Made by a program: the position numbers and the translations under genes. From assembly GCA_024760905.1 (NCBI GenBank), contig CM045751.1:9986001-10050000 (forward strand): 64,000 nucleotides of DNA, given 5' to 3'. Below, one piece after another: positions 23,651 through 35,085 of the stretch (within the stretch, counting starts at the first letter, position 1; each line of letters starts with the position of its first letter). The notes under the pieces are model-generated. The model saw only the letters and a list, made by a program, of their open reading frames with translations, had not been told where the DNA came from and made no database searches. Origin of the DNA: Plotosus lineatus. Taxonomy: Eukaryota; Chordata; Actinopteri; Siluriformes; Plotosidae.

Positions 23651-23997
23651 AGTGGGCAGTGGATGCCTAGTGGTAGAGGGCGCTGGATCGCTGATCCTAA
23701 GGTTGGGGGTTTGAGTCTCACTCTCCACAACGTTGTCATTGTCCCCCCATAGTACAGTTAACTGGGTTATCAAAGGCCGGCCATGTCTCTCACTGTCTAT
23801 GCTGAGAGGTTCACGTAAAAGAACCATTACTGACTTTCGACAAGAGTAGCTGCAAAGCCGTCAGCGTGTTGTTGCTCTGCGATGGCCCGGCGAGCTGTCC
23901 AGGGTGTACTCTGCCGTCGCCCAGAGTCGGCTGGGATGGCCACCAGCCTCCCCGCAACCCTGATTCGGATTAAACGGTTACAGAAAATGAACTGAAC
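23651..23997 (+). mobile_element. SINE-I, tail B, 9-bp duplication
   Basis: Flanked by tgctttcct at 23642-23650 and 23998-24006. Full head, core and tail B (ctgcgatggcccggcgagct ... ggattaaacggttacagaaa). Confidence 0.85.
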
Positions 23998-24006
23998 TGC
24001 TTTCCT

Positions 24007-25298
24007 GGTACATGTGGTTGGCGCCTGTTGCATTTGATCCTGATGAGAGACTGAGGATCTCCAGAAAATTGTCAGTACAGCAGCAGGTAATAAATTTTGT
24101 TTTGGGTTGTACATGCCAAGTCACACCTTCAAACCTGGGATTGGATAAAACCACTGTATTTACATAACAGAGAAGCGCCAACATTGGCCAGTTGTCTCAA
24201 AGTCTTCTTGCTTGTTCAGTTCATTTATCTCCCAGATGAGGATTTATACGGAAAATAAAAACGCGAACACAGTCCATGGGAATAACTGGGCAGAACCAAG
24301 CAACACAACGAGTATGTATTTTTGAAAAATATGACCGATTATTGGCACATACACAAAAACAAAAACCAAACAAAAAAGAAAAAACCCACATTGAACCGTT
24401 GTGACACTTCTAGGGGGATTTTTTTTCTGGTTATATCAGTTGTGGTTCATGCTGAAAAGAAAGATGACTTCAAAATAAAACCAACATGACACAAACATGC
24501 ATGTGTGTCACGATGTTTTTAGTACCGTCATGCTGATATGCCAAATGTTTTTCATTTATTTATTTAAATCCAATGATTTAAAGTGTCGTTTATGCGACAG
24601 CTACTAATTAAGCTTCGGCCTCACGTAGTTGTAATTACTTTATGGTAGATGATGAGATGCCTCCTAGCAGTTAACTGCCATCTTTTCCCAAAATGTTTCC
24701 TGCACTTCCATTTGAATATGTGAGAGCCAGCTTGAGAACCAAGAAGGCTTCCATTCATGGGAAATTACACCGAGTCAACTACTGGAATGATTCAACCTGT
24801 GAAACTATGACTGTCTTTGTAAGGCAGTCATGGCCAAGAGAATATTACGCTACATAACCACTGAAGTAAAAATGTACCTGGAATAGCAACACAGTTAACA
24901 GTTATTTCCAATAGACATGGCAGCTGTACCGTATGTATCGTAGATGCTCAGGTTTCTCAGTCAAGTGCTTGTTTCTTCCATATATGATCGACTGCCTCCA
25001 CAATTTCCTCGAATGGTCATGGAATTGCGATTATAATTGCAGCCATACTTCTCACAACAACCAGCTAAATGAGACCTTTGCAATCGACAGCGTTATGGTC
25101 CTCATATCGCTTTATTCTTTTTAACAACAAATGCATATTTCATTGGTAAACACAATGGGGAAATAAACTCAAACAATGGGGAAATAAACCATTTATCAGG
25201 GCACACCTGGGCAAAACGACACACCTGTCAGTCACCTGTTGCAATTGTATTTTTGATAACATGAAAAATGTAGAGATAAAATAAAATATATAAGATGT

Positions 25299-25302
<4 letters not shown>
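24007..25302. other. Unique-looking sequence
   Basis: About 1.3 kb with no recognised element or exon. Confidence 0.4.

Positions 25303-25341
<39 letters not shown>
25303..25341. repeat. Poly-T tract
   Basis: About 39 uninterrupted T. Confidence 0.9.
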
Positions 25342-25344
<3 letters not shown>

Positions 25345-25452
25345 GACGACATACAAATATCAGATAATTAAACCTGACGTTATGATCTGTTGTTGCTACT
25401 CATTTACATTTACATGAGTGGGGTCTGTTATTACATTCATCTTAATATTAAG

Positions 25453-25735
25453 TCTTGTGGTGTAGTGGTTAGAGTGCTGGGCTCATGATCAGGAGGTTTG
25501 TGAGTTCAAATCCCAGTTACCCTCCTGGGCAAGGTCTCCAATCACAAGTGTGCCGCTGTTCACCCAGCAGTATAAATGGGTACCAGTAAGAATATACTGG
25601 GAAGGTAACCTAGCATCCCATCCAGGAGGAGTTGTACTCCTCGTCGCATCACACTATGGAAACCAGGGATAAGCACCGGCCTGATGAGCCACTATGGCTC
25701 AGGTGTAAAAGGCCCAAAGGACTTTACCTTAGGAT
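25453..25735 (+). mobile_element. SINE-II copy
   Basis: gtggtgtagtggttagagtg, agttcaaatcccagtta, agcagtataaatgggtacc, gatgagccactatggctcag and an aggactttacctta end. Confidence 0.8.
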
Positions 25736-25857
25736 GTAGTTTGGATTTGAAAGCAGGGGAAAAAAAAAAAAAAATGAAAGGCTGTATCTCTAACTGTATG
25801 AAGATTATAACACATTTGAGCCAACATACATTAATCTTTTCCAAGCACACCTATCAT

Positions 25858-26190
25858 CCATTCATTCATTTCCGGAGCCGCTTAATCCTAATTATAGTCA
25901 CGAGGAGGTTGGTGCCAATCTCAGTCGAATCTAGGCGAGGGCGGAGTACACCCTGACAGCTCGCCAAGCCATGGCAGGGCAAAAACACACTGACTGCTAT
26001 GCAGCTACTCTTGACAAAAGTCAGCAATGGTTCTTTTACATGCATCTTATACCATAGACAGTGAAAGACATGACCCAGTTGGCTGCACTGGGGAGGGGGG
26101 GGGGGTTCAGTGACAACCTGTTGAGAGTGGGGCTTGAACCCCCAACCTTGGGATCAGTGATTCAACACCTTTACCACTGGGCTACCACTG
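25858..26190 (-). mobile_element. SINE-I, tail B, minus strand, old
   Basis: Degraded 17-bp duplication (25841-25857 and 26191-26207, 13 of 17 matching). The complement of tail B (ccgcttaatcctaattatag), core (gactgctatgcagctactct) and head (gtggggcttgaacccccaac) are in order. A G run of 11 lies next to the core. Confidence 0.8.
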
Positions 26191-26207
26191 CCCAGCATGT
26201 CTATCAT

Positions 26208-26625
26208 AATAATGTAAATATTTATTTATACTGCAAGTCTTGATAGAAATGAACGATTTTAAACAAAAGCTAATACTTAATCATTCAGTATTGTTAATAA
26301 CTATTCATACATGAAGCAAGACAAGTTGATATATGTGTTTCTTTGTGTAAAAGATGTCAGTGTAACACACCTGGGACTGAAGTCTACAGGCACAGTCTGC
26401 CTCGAGGCGAGAAGAGGAGATCGACATCATTCTGGCTGATATCCTGTGCGACAGCGAGGTGAGCCAGCCTGCAAAAGGAGCAGCCAGTCGCGTTAAAAAC
26501 CCTCCCCGCGGTCAACAAGAAATTAATAAAATCATTAATTAATAAAATAATTAATAACACTAAGTAATTTCCCTCCATTGCACGTGCACATTAGACCTGA
26601 ATGACATTCAAGAATGACTTGAAAC

Positions 26626-26661
<36 letters not shown>

Positions 26662-26678
26662 TTAAATACATTAAACAA
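26208..26678. other. Unique-looking sequence with poly-T
   Basis: Poly-T at 26631-26659 sits close to the start of the next SINE. No gene recognised. Confidence 0.4.
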
Positions 26679-27030
26679 TGGGCAGTGGTGGCCTAATGGT
26701 ACAGGGTGCTGGATCGCTGATCATAAGCTTGGGGGTTCGAGTCCCACTCTCCACAAGGTTGTCACTGCCCCACCCACCCAGTGCAGCTAACTGGGTTATC
26801 AAAGGCCGGCCATATTTCTCACTGTCTATGGTGAGAGGCTGTAAAAGAACCATTGCTGACTTTTGACCAAAGTAGGCTGCAAAGCCGTCAGCATGTTTCC
26901 GCACTGCGATGGCCTGGCGAGCTGTCCAGGGTGTAATCTGCCTTCGCCCAGAGTCGGCTGGGATGTGCGCCAGCTTCTCCGCGACCCTAATTAGGATTAA
27001 GCGGTTACAGAAAATGAACTTAACTGAAAT
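26679..27030 (+). mobile_element. SINE-I, tail B
   Basis: Head gggcagtggtggcctaatgg, B box gggttcgagtcccactc, core, and tail B ending aattaggattaagcggttac agaaaatgaa. No clear duplication. Confidence 0.82.
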
Positions 27031-27165
27031 AAATAAGGGATGGGATAATACACACACACACACACACACGCAAAAAAAAAAAAAGATTCGCTTTGGGACC
27101 TTTTTTTTTTAAGCAAAAAACGTATTGTGTAATGTATTTACACAATTTATTCATACTTGCTAACT

Positions 27166-27519
27166 GGAGCAGTGGTGGTCTAGTGGTATAGGGCGCTGGA
27201 TCGCTGACCCAAAGGTTGGGGGTTCGAGTCCCACTCTCCACAAGGTTGTCACTGTCCCCCCCCAGTGCGGCTAACTGGGTTATCAAAGGCGGGCCATGTC
27301 TCTCACTGTCTATGGTGAGAGGCATGTAAAAGAACCATTGCTGACATTCGTAAAGAGTAGCTGCAAAGTCGTCAGCGTGTTTCTGTCCCTTGCTAAAAGG
27401 GTTGTGACAGGAAGGGCATCCGACGTAAAAACCTCTGCCAAATCAAATGTGCGAATCAGATGATTCGCTGTGGCGACTCCCAAGTAGAAGGGGGAAAAGC
27501 CGAAAGGAAGACAGACAGA
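27166..27519 (+). mobile_element. SINE-I, tail A, perfect 17-bp duplication
   Basis: Flanked by attcatacttgctaact at 27149-27165 and 27520-27536. Full length, ending gccgaaaggaag then acagacag, the same terminal form as the copies at 20596 and 48832. Confidence 0.93.
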
Positions 27520-27536
27520 ATTCATACTTGCTAACT

Positions 27537-28223
27537 ACCAGGTCATGATCATTTTTGTGTTTTGGAATTTCTTAGGAGACCTTACAAAGCACTGACATGG
27601 GCATGCGAGCTCATGCATACAAGGGGTGAATATTGCTTCCTCAGTTTTGACATGATAAGTTTGATAAATAAAAAAAAAAAAGGTATGTCGTTTGGTATTA
27701 CAGGCCTCACAGGAAGCATAATGCTTGTCTTTGCCCTTCCTGGATGGTCGGTGTTGCGTGATTGTCTGATGAGGAAGTACTCCATGATAAGTGGGAAGTG
27801 GCTACCTATAGTCATCAATAGTCAATCAGTTAATAAAGAACCCTTGGGGAAATGGCCTAGGCTGTACCTGCCTTCACCCAGAGCAGGCTGGGCTGCACTC
27901 CAACCTAAAAAATAATAAAAAAAAAACATTCTACTGAGCATCTCTAGTTGAGGCAAATTATATCTAAACTTCAGGGTTCACAGTCATAAGATTAATTTAA
28001 AAAAAAGCAAACGGAATTTGTATGTATTCACAGATTCGCCACTACTGTAATTGATCTGAACTTAAAAATGCATGGCATATATATGGATGTGTGACCGTGA
28101 TGCTGCAGACCTGAAGAAGAAGAAGTAGTTCCCTTTTGTAGTAGTTCTACACAAAAGCTCATCTATGGCCTTAACGGCCTATAATGCTACAAATGAATGT
28201 CCAAATATTTCTTTTGATTTGTC

Positions 28224-28256
<33 letters not shown>

Positions 28257-28630
28257 GTTTGCTTTGCGCACACGTGATCCTCAGCGGTTGCATTCATGCT
28301 GACATGTACGTCTGTCTTGGCTTGCCTAAAGGCATTCCCTTTCTAGTCAAATGCAAATATAACAGGTTATAATAATAAAAAAAAAAAAACTGCTTTTCAG
28401 GTAGTGCTTCCAGACTTCCCATTAACCTACATGAAAACTTGTGAGTGGAGGGGAGTTGCCTTTCAGTCTGCTTACACAAGTATTCACAGTGTATACTAGG
28501 CTTCTCTCCTTCATCATGGCAAACCTGATTAAGATCGTACCCCAGATGGGACTCAGAATCTGAAACCACTTAGAGGGGCTCCAGGACTGAGAGAGTGAGC
28601 GAGTGAGTGAGTGAGTGAATGAGAGAGCGC
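27537..28630. other. Mostly unique sequence with small relics
   Basis: 27855-27905 looks like a decayed tail-B fragment (gaaatggcctaggctgtacc). Poly-A at 28230-28255. No gene recognised. Confidence 0.4.

Positions 28631-28665
<35 letters not shown>
28631..28665. repeat. (GA)n microsatellite
   Basis: Preceded by degenerate GTGA/GCGA repeats from 28591. Confidence 0.9.
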
Positions 28666-28668
<3 letters not shown>

Positions 28669-29648
28669 TGTTGCTATTAGAAAGCCATCAGACTTGGCAG
28701 CAGTAGTAAGCTCATTGGGGGGTTGGCCGTGTCTCATTATATTGGGCCCCCATTTCAAAGTTTACCAGTACAGTATATTGTAAGATTGATCACGGCAGCC
28801 AAAAATAACAACTTTTCTTTTTTTTTTTTTTTTCTATGAGGGGATGGACCTGCACAGACTCGCTTTTGGTGAATTACTCACATTGATGGTGCTGATCTCA
28901 TTTTAAACAAAACAGCGAGTGAGTGGGCTTTACAGTTCAGGTATTAACACATAGAGACTGGTGTGTGATTATTATGTCTACGTGGAGCATGTATTTATGA
29001 ACTTCTCTGAAAAGAAAGTGCAAAGTCTTATAGAAATAGATGCCGCTCGTGGTTGTTTAGAATAAGGGTGGTCGGGTCTGGCTGTACTTAGTAGGATATA
29101 GTTCACAGTAGTATAGCACTGAAGTCCCTCAGGGCCCAACTGTAATCAAAGTCGAGGCCCGTCTAAGCTGTGAGCGCTCACCTTCCCTCAGCTATGGCTT
29201 AGCTCAACCGGGTGGCATCCGGAGGTCATCTGTCCAAACTCAGATGTTTTCAGTCAATACCTCTCAATCTCAAGGGCCCTGATTTGTGGAGACTGTTTTG
29301 AAATCCAAAAAAACACAACCCGCTGTATACCATAGGAACGTTACACTGTCTAATAGCACAAGCATTATGCTCTATGTGACCATGTGACTTCGGAAATGAA
29401 CAATTAATGTTTAACAAAATTTGTGTGAATTATGAAATATGTCAATTAAAGTGTATTCATAATGTTATGATTATATTCATCGTTATATGCATGCTTGTAG
29501 GTGTGAAATCCAAAAAAAAAAAAAAAAAAAAAAAAAACGGGTTCAACAACCAGAAGAAGAAATCAGAAAACACAAGTGAAACTAAGAGCACCACAAATCA
29601 ATACATTTAACAGCAAATCCAAAACCTTAACTGGAAATTAAACGCAAC
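28666..29648. other. Unique-looking sequence
   Basis: Poly-A at 29511-29537. No gene recognised. Confidence 0.4.
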
Positions 29649-29658
29649 TAATCAAAAG

Positions 29659-29954
29659 GTGTAGTGGTTATGGTGCTGCGCTCATGATTGAGAGGTTGTG
29701 TGTTCAAATCCCAGTTAGGACACCCCCCCCCCCCTTTCTGTGCTAAGACCCCTGGGCAAGGTCTCAACCACAAGTGTGCCTCTGTTCACCCAGCAGTATA
29801 AATGGTTACCAGTAAAAATATACTGGGAAGGTAACCCCCGATGGATGAGCGTCCCATCCAGGAGGAGTTGAACTCCTGGTAGCTTCACGCTATGGAAATC
29901 GGGGATAATTACCCCGGCCACACTCGGGTGTAAAAAGCCCAACAGACTTTACCT
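29659..29954 (+). mobile_element. SINE-II copy, 10-bp duplication
   Basis: Flanked by taatcaaaag at 29649-29658 and 29955-29964. It has the head gtgtagtggttatggtgctg, B box gtgttcaaatcccagtta, a C run, and a 3' end with aaaaagcccaacagacttta cc. Confidence 0.85.
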
Positions 29955-30270
29955 TAATCAAAAGCACAAGAGTAAAATCAAACCACCAACAAAAACTCCA
30001 TTATAAAATCACTTTTCAGAACTAAATGAAAAAGCAACCCCGACCAAAAGTAAAGCATTGCATTAAAAACCCCGCATCAAAAAAAAACCACAAGAGAAAA
30101 ACTCCAAAAAAAGAAGCAAATCAAAAATACATATGCCACCAAAATCAAACACTGCAACAGTAGGAATGGAAAAAGACTACAACTCTGAATGAAAACCAGA
30201 AAAAAAAAAAACAGAATACAGCACAAAATCAAATTACACACAACAGGAAGACGTAGACGTAAGACCCTGC

Positions 30271-30652
30271 CAGAGGGCAGCGGTGGCCTGGTGGTAAAAG
30301 GTGCTGGATTGCTGATCATAAGGTTGGGGGATCGAGTCCCACTCTCCACATGGTTGTCGCTGTCCCCCCAGTGCAACTAACTGGGTTATCAAAGGTCGAC
30401 CATGTTTCTCACTGTCTATGGTGAGAGGTTCATGTAAACGAACTATTGCTGACTTTCGTCAAGAGTAGCTGCATAGCCGTCAGCGGGTTTCAGCCCCTTG
30501 CTAAAGGGCTGTGTCAGGAAGGGCATCCGACGTAAAAACCTATTCCCAATCAAGCATGCGAATCATTAATATGACTTCATGAAGATGGAGGCAGATGATT
30601 TGCTGTGGCGGCCCCCTGAGAAAAATGAAAAAGGGGAAAGAAAAAGAAGAAG
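30271..30652 (+). mobile_element. SINE-I, tail A with extended LINE-like end, 10-bp duplication
   Basis: Flanked by aagaccctgc at 30261-30270 and 30653-30662. Like the copy at 18957, it carries gatggaggcagatgatttgc tgtggcgg, the longer LINE-matching 3' end, and finishes in (GAA)n. Confidence 0.87.
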
Positions 30653-30740
30653 AAGACCCTGCTGGACATTACATTCATGTGGGTGACAGCTTGCATTGAT
30701 CTCAGTGGATATGTAAATTATATTTACACCAAGATGCGAT

Positions 30741-30850
30741 CTTCTTCTTTTCCTTTTTTTTTTTTTCAGGGGTTGCCATAGCGAATCATCTGAGTCGCAT
30801 GTTTGATTTGGCATAGGTTTTTACATCGGACGACCTTCCTGACACAACCC
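30741..30850 (-). mobile_element. Tail-A-only insertion with 17-bp duplication
   Basis: Flanked by ttacaccaagatgcgat at 30724-30740 and the same with one change at 30851-30867. Only the last 110 bp of tail A is present, an extreme 5' truncation. Confidence 0.85.
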
Positions 30851-30867
30851 TTACACCAAGATACGAT

Positions 30868-31068
30868 ATGAACTCAAATTCATCTTAAATGAGTTGATTT
30901 GAGCTTATCTTCCTCCAGATGGTGTCTTTTATTTTTTACGTAATCAATGTTTTGAGGAAGGACGTACAAGTCAGGGCATTACTCAGGAAAAACACTATTC
31001 TGAGCTTTAGTGTAACATTCTGATGATGAGGATTTGTTACTTAAAGTGCCTTTTCTGTGTTTTAAAGG

Positions 31069-31127
<59 letters not shown>

Positions 31128-31371
31128 TTTTTTGCCTGGGTGGACACCCAATCCAATACACAGATAACACCTTCTCACACCCTTATATCAGCATACGTAC
31201 AGTATACACACACTCCATTATCAGCAGCTACCATATATTTCAAGATGTTCGCACTGATAAATGTGTCCAAGCGCAACATTCATTTGTGTGTTTAACTCTT
31301 TTGTTCATTTTACAAAAAATGTCAATAATATTTTAAATTTTTAAAATGATAGAAGTGAAAATACACTGTTT
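30868..31371. other. Unique-looking sequence with (TG)n
   Basis: (TG)n at 31072-31126; frames around it are artefacts. Confidence 0.4.
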
Positions 31372-31383
31372 ACTTTTATAGCA

Positions 31384-31727
31384 GGTCAGTGGTGGTCTAG
31401 TGGTATAAGGTGCCGGATCGCTGATCCAAAGGTTTGGGGTTCGAGTCCCACTCTCCACAAGGTTGTCACTGTCCCCCCCCAGTGCAGCTAACTGGGTTAT
31501 CAAAGGCGGGCCATGTCTCTCACTATCTATGGTGTGAGGCATGTAAAAGAACCATTGCTGACTTTCGACAAGAGTAGGCTGAAAAGCCGTCAGTGTGTTT
31601 CCGCCCTGTGATGGCCTGGTGAGCTGTCCTGGGTGTACTCTGCCCTCGCCCTGAGTTGGCTGGGATGGGCACCAGCTTCCCTGCGACCCTAATTAGGATG
31701 AAGCAGTTACAGAAAATGAACTGATGA
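31384..31727 (+). mobile_element. SINE-I, tail B, 12-bp duplication
   Basis: Flanked by acttttatagca at 31372-31383 and 31728-31739. Full head, core and tail B. Confidence 0.88.
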
Positions 31728-31746
31728 ACTTTTATAGCATGCATAT

Positions 31747-32092
31747 GAGATGAGAGAGAGAGTTCCTTTCGGCTTTTTCCCTTGATCAGGGGTCGCCATA
31801 GCGAATGATTCGGACGTTTGATTTGGCCTAGGTTTTTACGTTGGATGCCCTTCCTGACACAACCCTTTAGCAAGGGACAGAAACACGATGACGATTTTGC
31901 AGCTTCTCTTTACGAAAGTCAGCGATGGTTCTTTTACACGAATCTCTCACCATAGACGGTGAGAGACATGGCCCACCTTTGATAACCCAGTTAGCTGCAC
32001 TGGGGGGACAGTGACAACCTTGTGGAGAGTTGGACTTGAACCCCCAACCTTAGGATCAGCAATCCAGCACCCTATACCACCAGGCCACCACA
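31747..32092 (-). mobile_element. SINE-I, tail A, minus strand, 11-bp duplication
   Basis: Flanked by agcatgcatat at 31736-31746 and 32093-32103. Its target overlaps the last bases of the duplication left by the copy at 31384, so it landed beside that copy later. Confidence 0.85.
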
Positions 32093-32104
32093 AGCATGCA
32101 TATA

Positions 32105-32430
32105 GAGTGGTACCTCACTTTATGAAAGTCTCAACAATGAAAAATGCAGGTTACGAAACGCATTTTCCTAAAATTTTTGTCTCTGTATACAATACAAATT
32201 CACGTTACGAAAGCGCCATCTAAAAAAATTCAAACGCGCCATTCAAACATTAAAACGCAACATTCGAACAATGCACGAGCTGTTCTCCCATCAATGATGT
32301 TCAAACATCCCACCCAGCTGGCCTCCCATTGGCTAAGAACTGAGCCGTCGTTCATGTCGCATTCACTCGCGCGCCATCTTGGACAGGTCCTCCACATTTG
32401 GCCCGGCCCCCTGAACAATACCAGAGACAC
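32105..32430 (+). mobile_element. pogo/Tigger-like 5' end fragment
   Basis: gagtggtacctcactttatg after TA, then repeated cgttacgaaa/acgaaacgc blocks, looks like the start of a CAGTGGTACCTC-type Tigger element. The matching right end was not found. Confidence 0.45.
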
Positions 32431-32595
32431 ATTAGGATTATTATTTTTTTTAGTCTGGCCACGCGATCAAGACTAATACACACCTAGAACATGACACCCT
32501 ATTCCACCCTTCTGCCGTCTGTGCCCTTATCTGAACTCTCCCTGAACCCCCGAAAGAAAAATCCTAGACTCTCCTCTGTCAAGTAGAACGGAATA

Positions 32596-32925
32596 ATGGT
32601 GAAAAGGTTCTGGAAGAGAAAATTTAATTCAGAATGCAGGGTATTTAACCTGCAGTGAGTGAACAAACAATTATTTTTTGTTCAATGCAAAGAAAAGGTT
32701 GTTTGTATCATCTGTCAAGAGGCGGTGGCGGTATTCAAGGAATACAACCTGCGCCGACACTCTGAATCCCGTAACAAAGACGAGTCTGATCGCTTGCAAG
32801 GCCAAAAGCGAGTAGACGAACTGTCAAAGCTAAAAAGTGGACCGTTAGCTCAGGAGAATACATTTGTACGCCAGGCTCGGCTGAACCAGTCTTCTGTTCA
32901 GGCAGCTTTCGGGTTGCTCCACTGA
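32596..32925 (+). pseudogene. hAT transposase fragment with BED-type zinc finger
   Basis: In one frame: KRKFNSECRVFNLQ, TGA (32656-32658), VNKQLFFVQCKEKVVCIICQ, EAVAVFKEYNLRRHSESRN, then LQGQKRVDELSKLKSGPL. This matches the N-terminus of hAT transposases and their domesticated relatives (ZBED and GTF2IRD2-like proteins: CLIC...VAVFKEYNL.RH). The CxxC pair and first His are kept; the second His position reads Asn. It ends at 32925 without the catalytic domain. Confidence 0.75.
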
Positions 32926-32979
32926 TAGCAAGCAGTGTTTCTTTTATTATTTATTTCCTGACTTTTTTCTGTGAAGGTC

Positions 32980-33261
32980 CCGGAAAGGGTCACTTTTTCT
33001 TCTTCTTTTGCTTTCGGCTGTTCTCTTCAGGGCTCGCCACAGCGAATCATCTGCCTCCATCTCACCCTATCCTCTGCATCGTCCTCTCTTACACCAACTT
33101 CCTTCATGTCCTCCTTCACCACATCCATAAATCTTCTCTTTGGTCTTCCTCTAGACCTTCTGCCTGGTAGTTCCAACCTCAGCATCCTACTACCAATATA
33201 CTCACTATCCCTCCTCTGTACATGTCCAAACCATCTCAATCTAATTCCGGAAATGGTTACC
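32980..33261 (-). mobile_element. RTE-like LINE 3' fragment, minus strand
   Basis: The complement of the LINE end (cagcgaatcatctgcctcca; cctctctggtcttcc-like blocks; ctcactatccctcctctgta) spans about 32994-33247. Diverged duplication ccggaaagggtcac / ccggaaatggttac flanks it. It lies within the hAT relic. Confidence 0.75.
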
Positions 33262-33420
33262 AATATTTGGTTATGCGTGGCTTACTGGAAAACAATAAAT
33301 GTTTACGTTTAGGCAGCCCTGTGATCGTTGTACTTTTACTGTTACAAACTGACCTCGGCCTCCCTATCAGAGAAGGGAAAAGTTATGTGGCCCCTGCAGG
33401 AAAAAGTTTGGGGACCCCTG
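33262..33420 (+). mobile_element. hAT right end
   Basis: Ends aaaaagtttggggacccctg, the complement of the common hAT/Charlie end caggggtccccaaac. With 32596-32925 it marks one deleted hAT element interrupted by a LINE. Confidence 0.65.
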
Positions 33421-34589
33421 ATGTAAACACTCGACCACTGTTCTGTTGGGTTTGATTATCCTGCTTTTATAAGTGATTAGAAGAGGCTGGACGACCTGCT
33501 GTTCCAGCTGCTGCCACATCTGGTACCTTTGCCAGGTGTTCCTGTCTACAGGGCACACTGGAATGGAGAACTTTCTCCAGCCTACCAGCCCCACCTGAGG
33601 CTTTGGACCTGGTTCAGCAGCACAGAGAACCAGTCATAAACAAACTCTCATTTAGCACTTTAATTGCCAGACCTTGTGTTTTGTTCTTTACATAATGGGT
33701 TTAAGTAATGCTTCTGGTTTTCTGCACCGTTTAGGTGAAAGCCAAGAAATGTTCCCTGAGAGTGGCAGCAGGCCTGGACAGGAATGAATGTTCTCCACAT
33801 TCCTGCCACTGATGATGCTGCCGTTTGGATGGTGACAAGCAGTGAGATTTCTAAGTCTGTGGTAGACCAGAAGGAAGGAGGAGGGAACGGGTAAGATGAA
33901 TGGTCAGTTCAGTTAAACAGTGTTTGCTTTTTCTCTGGCCCTATTCTCCCAGCTGTTTTTCATTGCCCCTGTCAGAGATGTCGTTTTTTTTTTTTTTTTT
34001 GTTTGAGGGGGGTTGGGGAGGGCAGTCTTGCCTTAACTCTGATGGCTTTAGCTGCTGCTCCACTAGCACTCTAGGCATTGTAAATGTCCATCAGGCTAGG
34101 CTATTAAAAGTCATACGAGTCACTGTTCTTTGTGTTTCGACCATTTTGACACAACCTGATGCAAAGAGCATCAAGCAGAGACACATGTTTATGGCGTCTC
34201 TGGACACTACATTAAACATCAAAGTGGGACATGGTAAAACAAGGGCTTAAGAATATAAAGTAGGAAACCTGGCTTTTAGTGATTACAAATTAACTATGTT
34301 AATAGCCAATAAAGACTTACTTCAATTATTTGGCATTGTTGGAAATCTACTTGTTGGGAAATGGAACGTGGAATGTGCGCTTCAATATAAGACTATATGG
34401 GCTACACAAACCAAACGCTTTCTCGCACAAAGCAAGTGCTGCATGACAGATATTTTTCAACAATAAAATGATTTATTATGGTTATTTAGGTAACCATTTT
34501 TTACACATTGCAGTGATTGTAAAATAAATTAAAAAAATAAATAAATGAAAAAATATACAAAAATTATATAAAATAATTAAGTAGCAGAT
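33421..34589. other. Unique-looking sequence
   Basis: A poly-T at 33985-34001. No gene recognised. Confidence 0.4.
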
Positions 34590-34591
34590 TA

Positions 34592-35083
34592 CAGGGATCC
34601 CTCACTTTCCACGGTTAATTGGGACAGAGATCCCCCGCCGCGAAAATCGAATTTCTCGAAGTAGGATCCCCCCCCCCCCCCCCCCCCCCGCCACTGACAT
34701 ATACGTACATGTTTATGTGTATATAATATCAATAAATACATTTTCTAATACAAATATTAACAAGTAAGCATAAAAAATTAGTGCATAACATGTAAATAAA
34801 ATATAAATACACACACATACAGACGTGCGCGTAAGCACGCACATGCACTCAGATGCACACCTCACAAAAATGTAACTAGTTTTTATGGGAGGTTTTGGGT
34901 TGTTTTTTGTTTTGTGTTAGTTTGGGAGGCCATAATTGGCCTTGTTTTTGCGGCATTTTCCACAACTTTTTCTCCTATTCTTCCTTAATTTCCTTATTTT
35001 TTAATTTGATGAATATTCTTAGAGAAAAAACGCGATGCACTGAAGCCGCATGAATTGAAACGTGAAGTAGCTTGGGATCACTG
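34592..35083 (-). mobile_element. MITE family M1, copy 6
   Basis: Starts cagggatccctcactttcca after TA (34590-34591) and ends agcttgggatcactg before TA (35084-35085). It has a C run of about 20 at 34670-34689. Confidence 0.82.
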
Positions 35084-35085
35084 TA

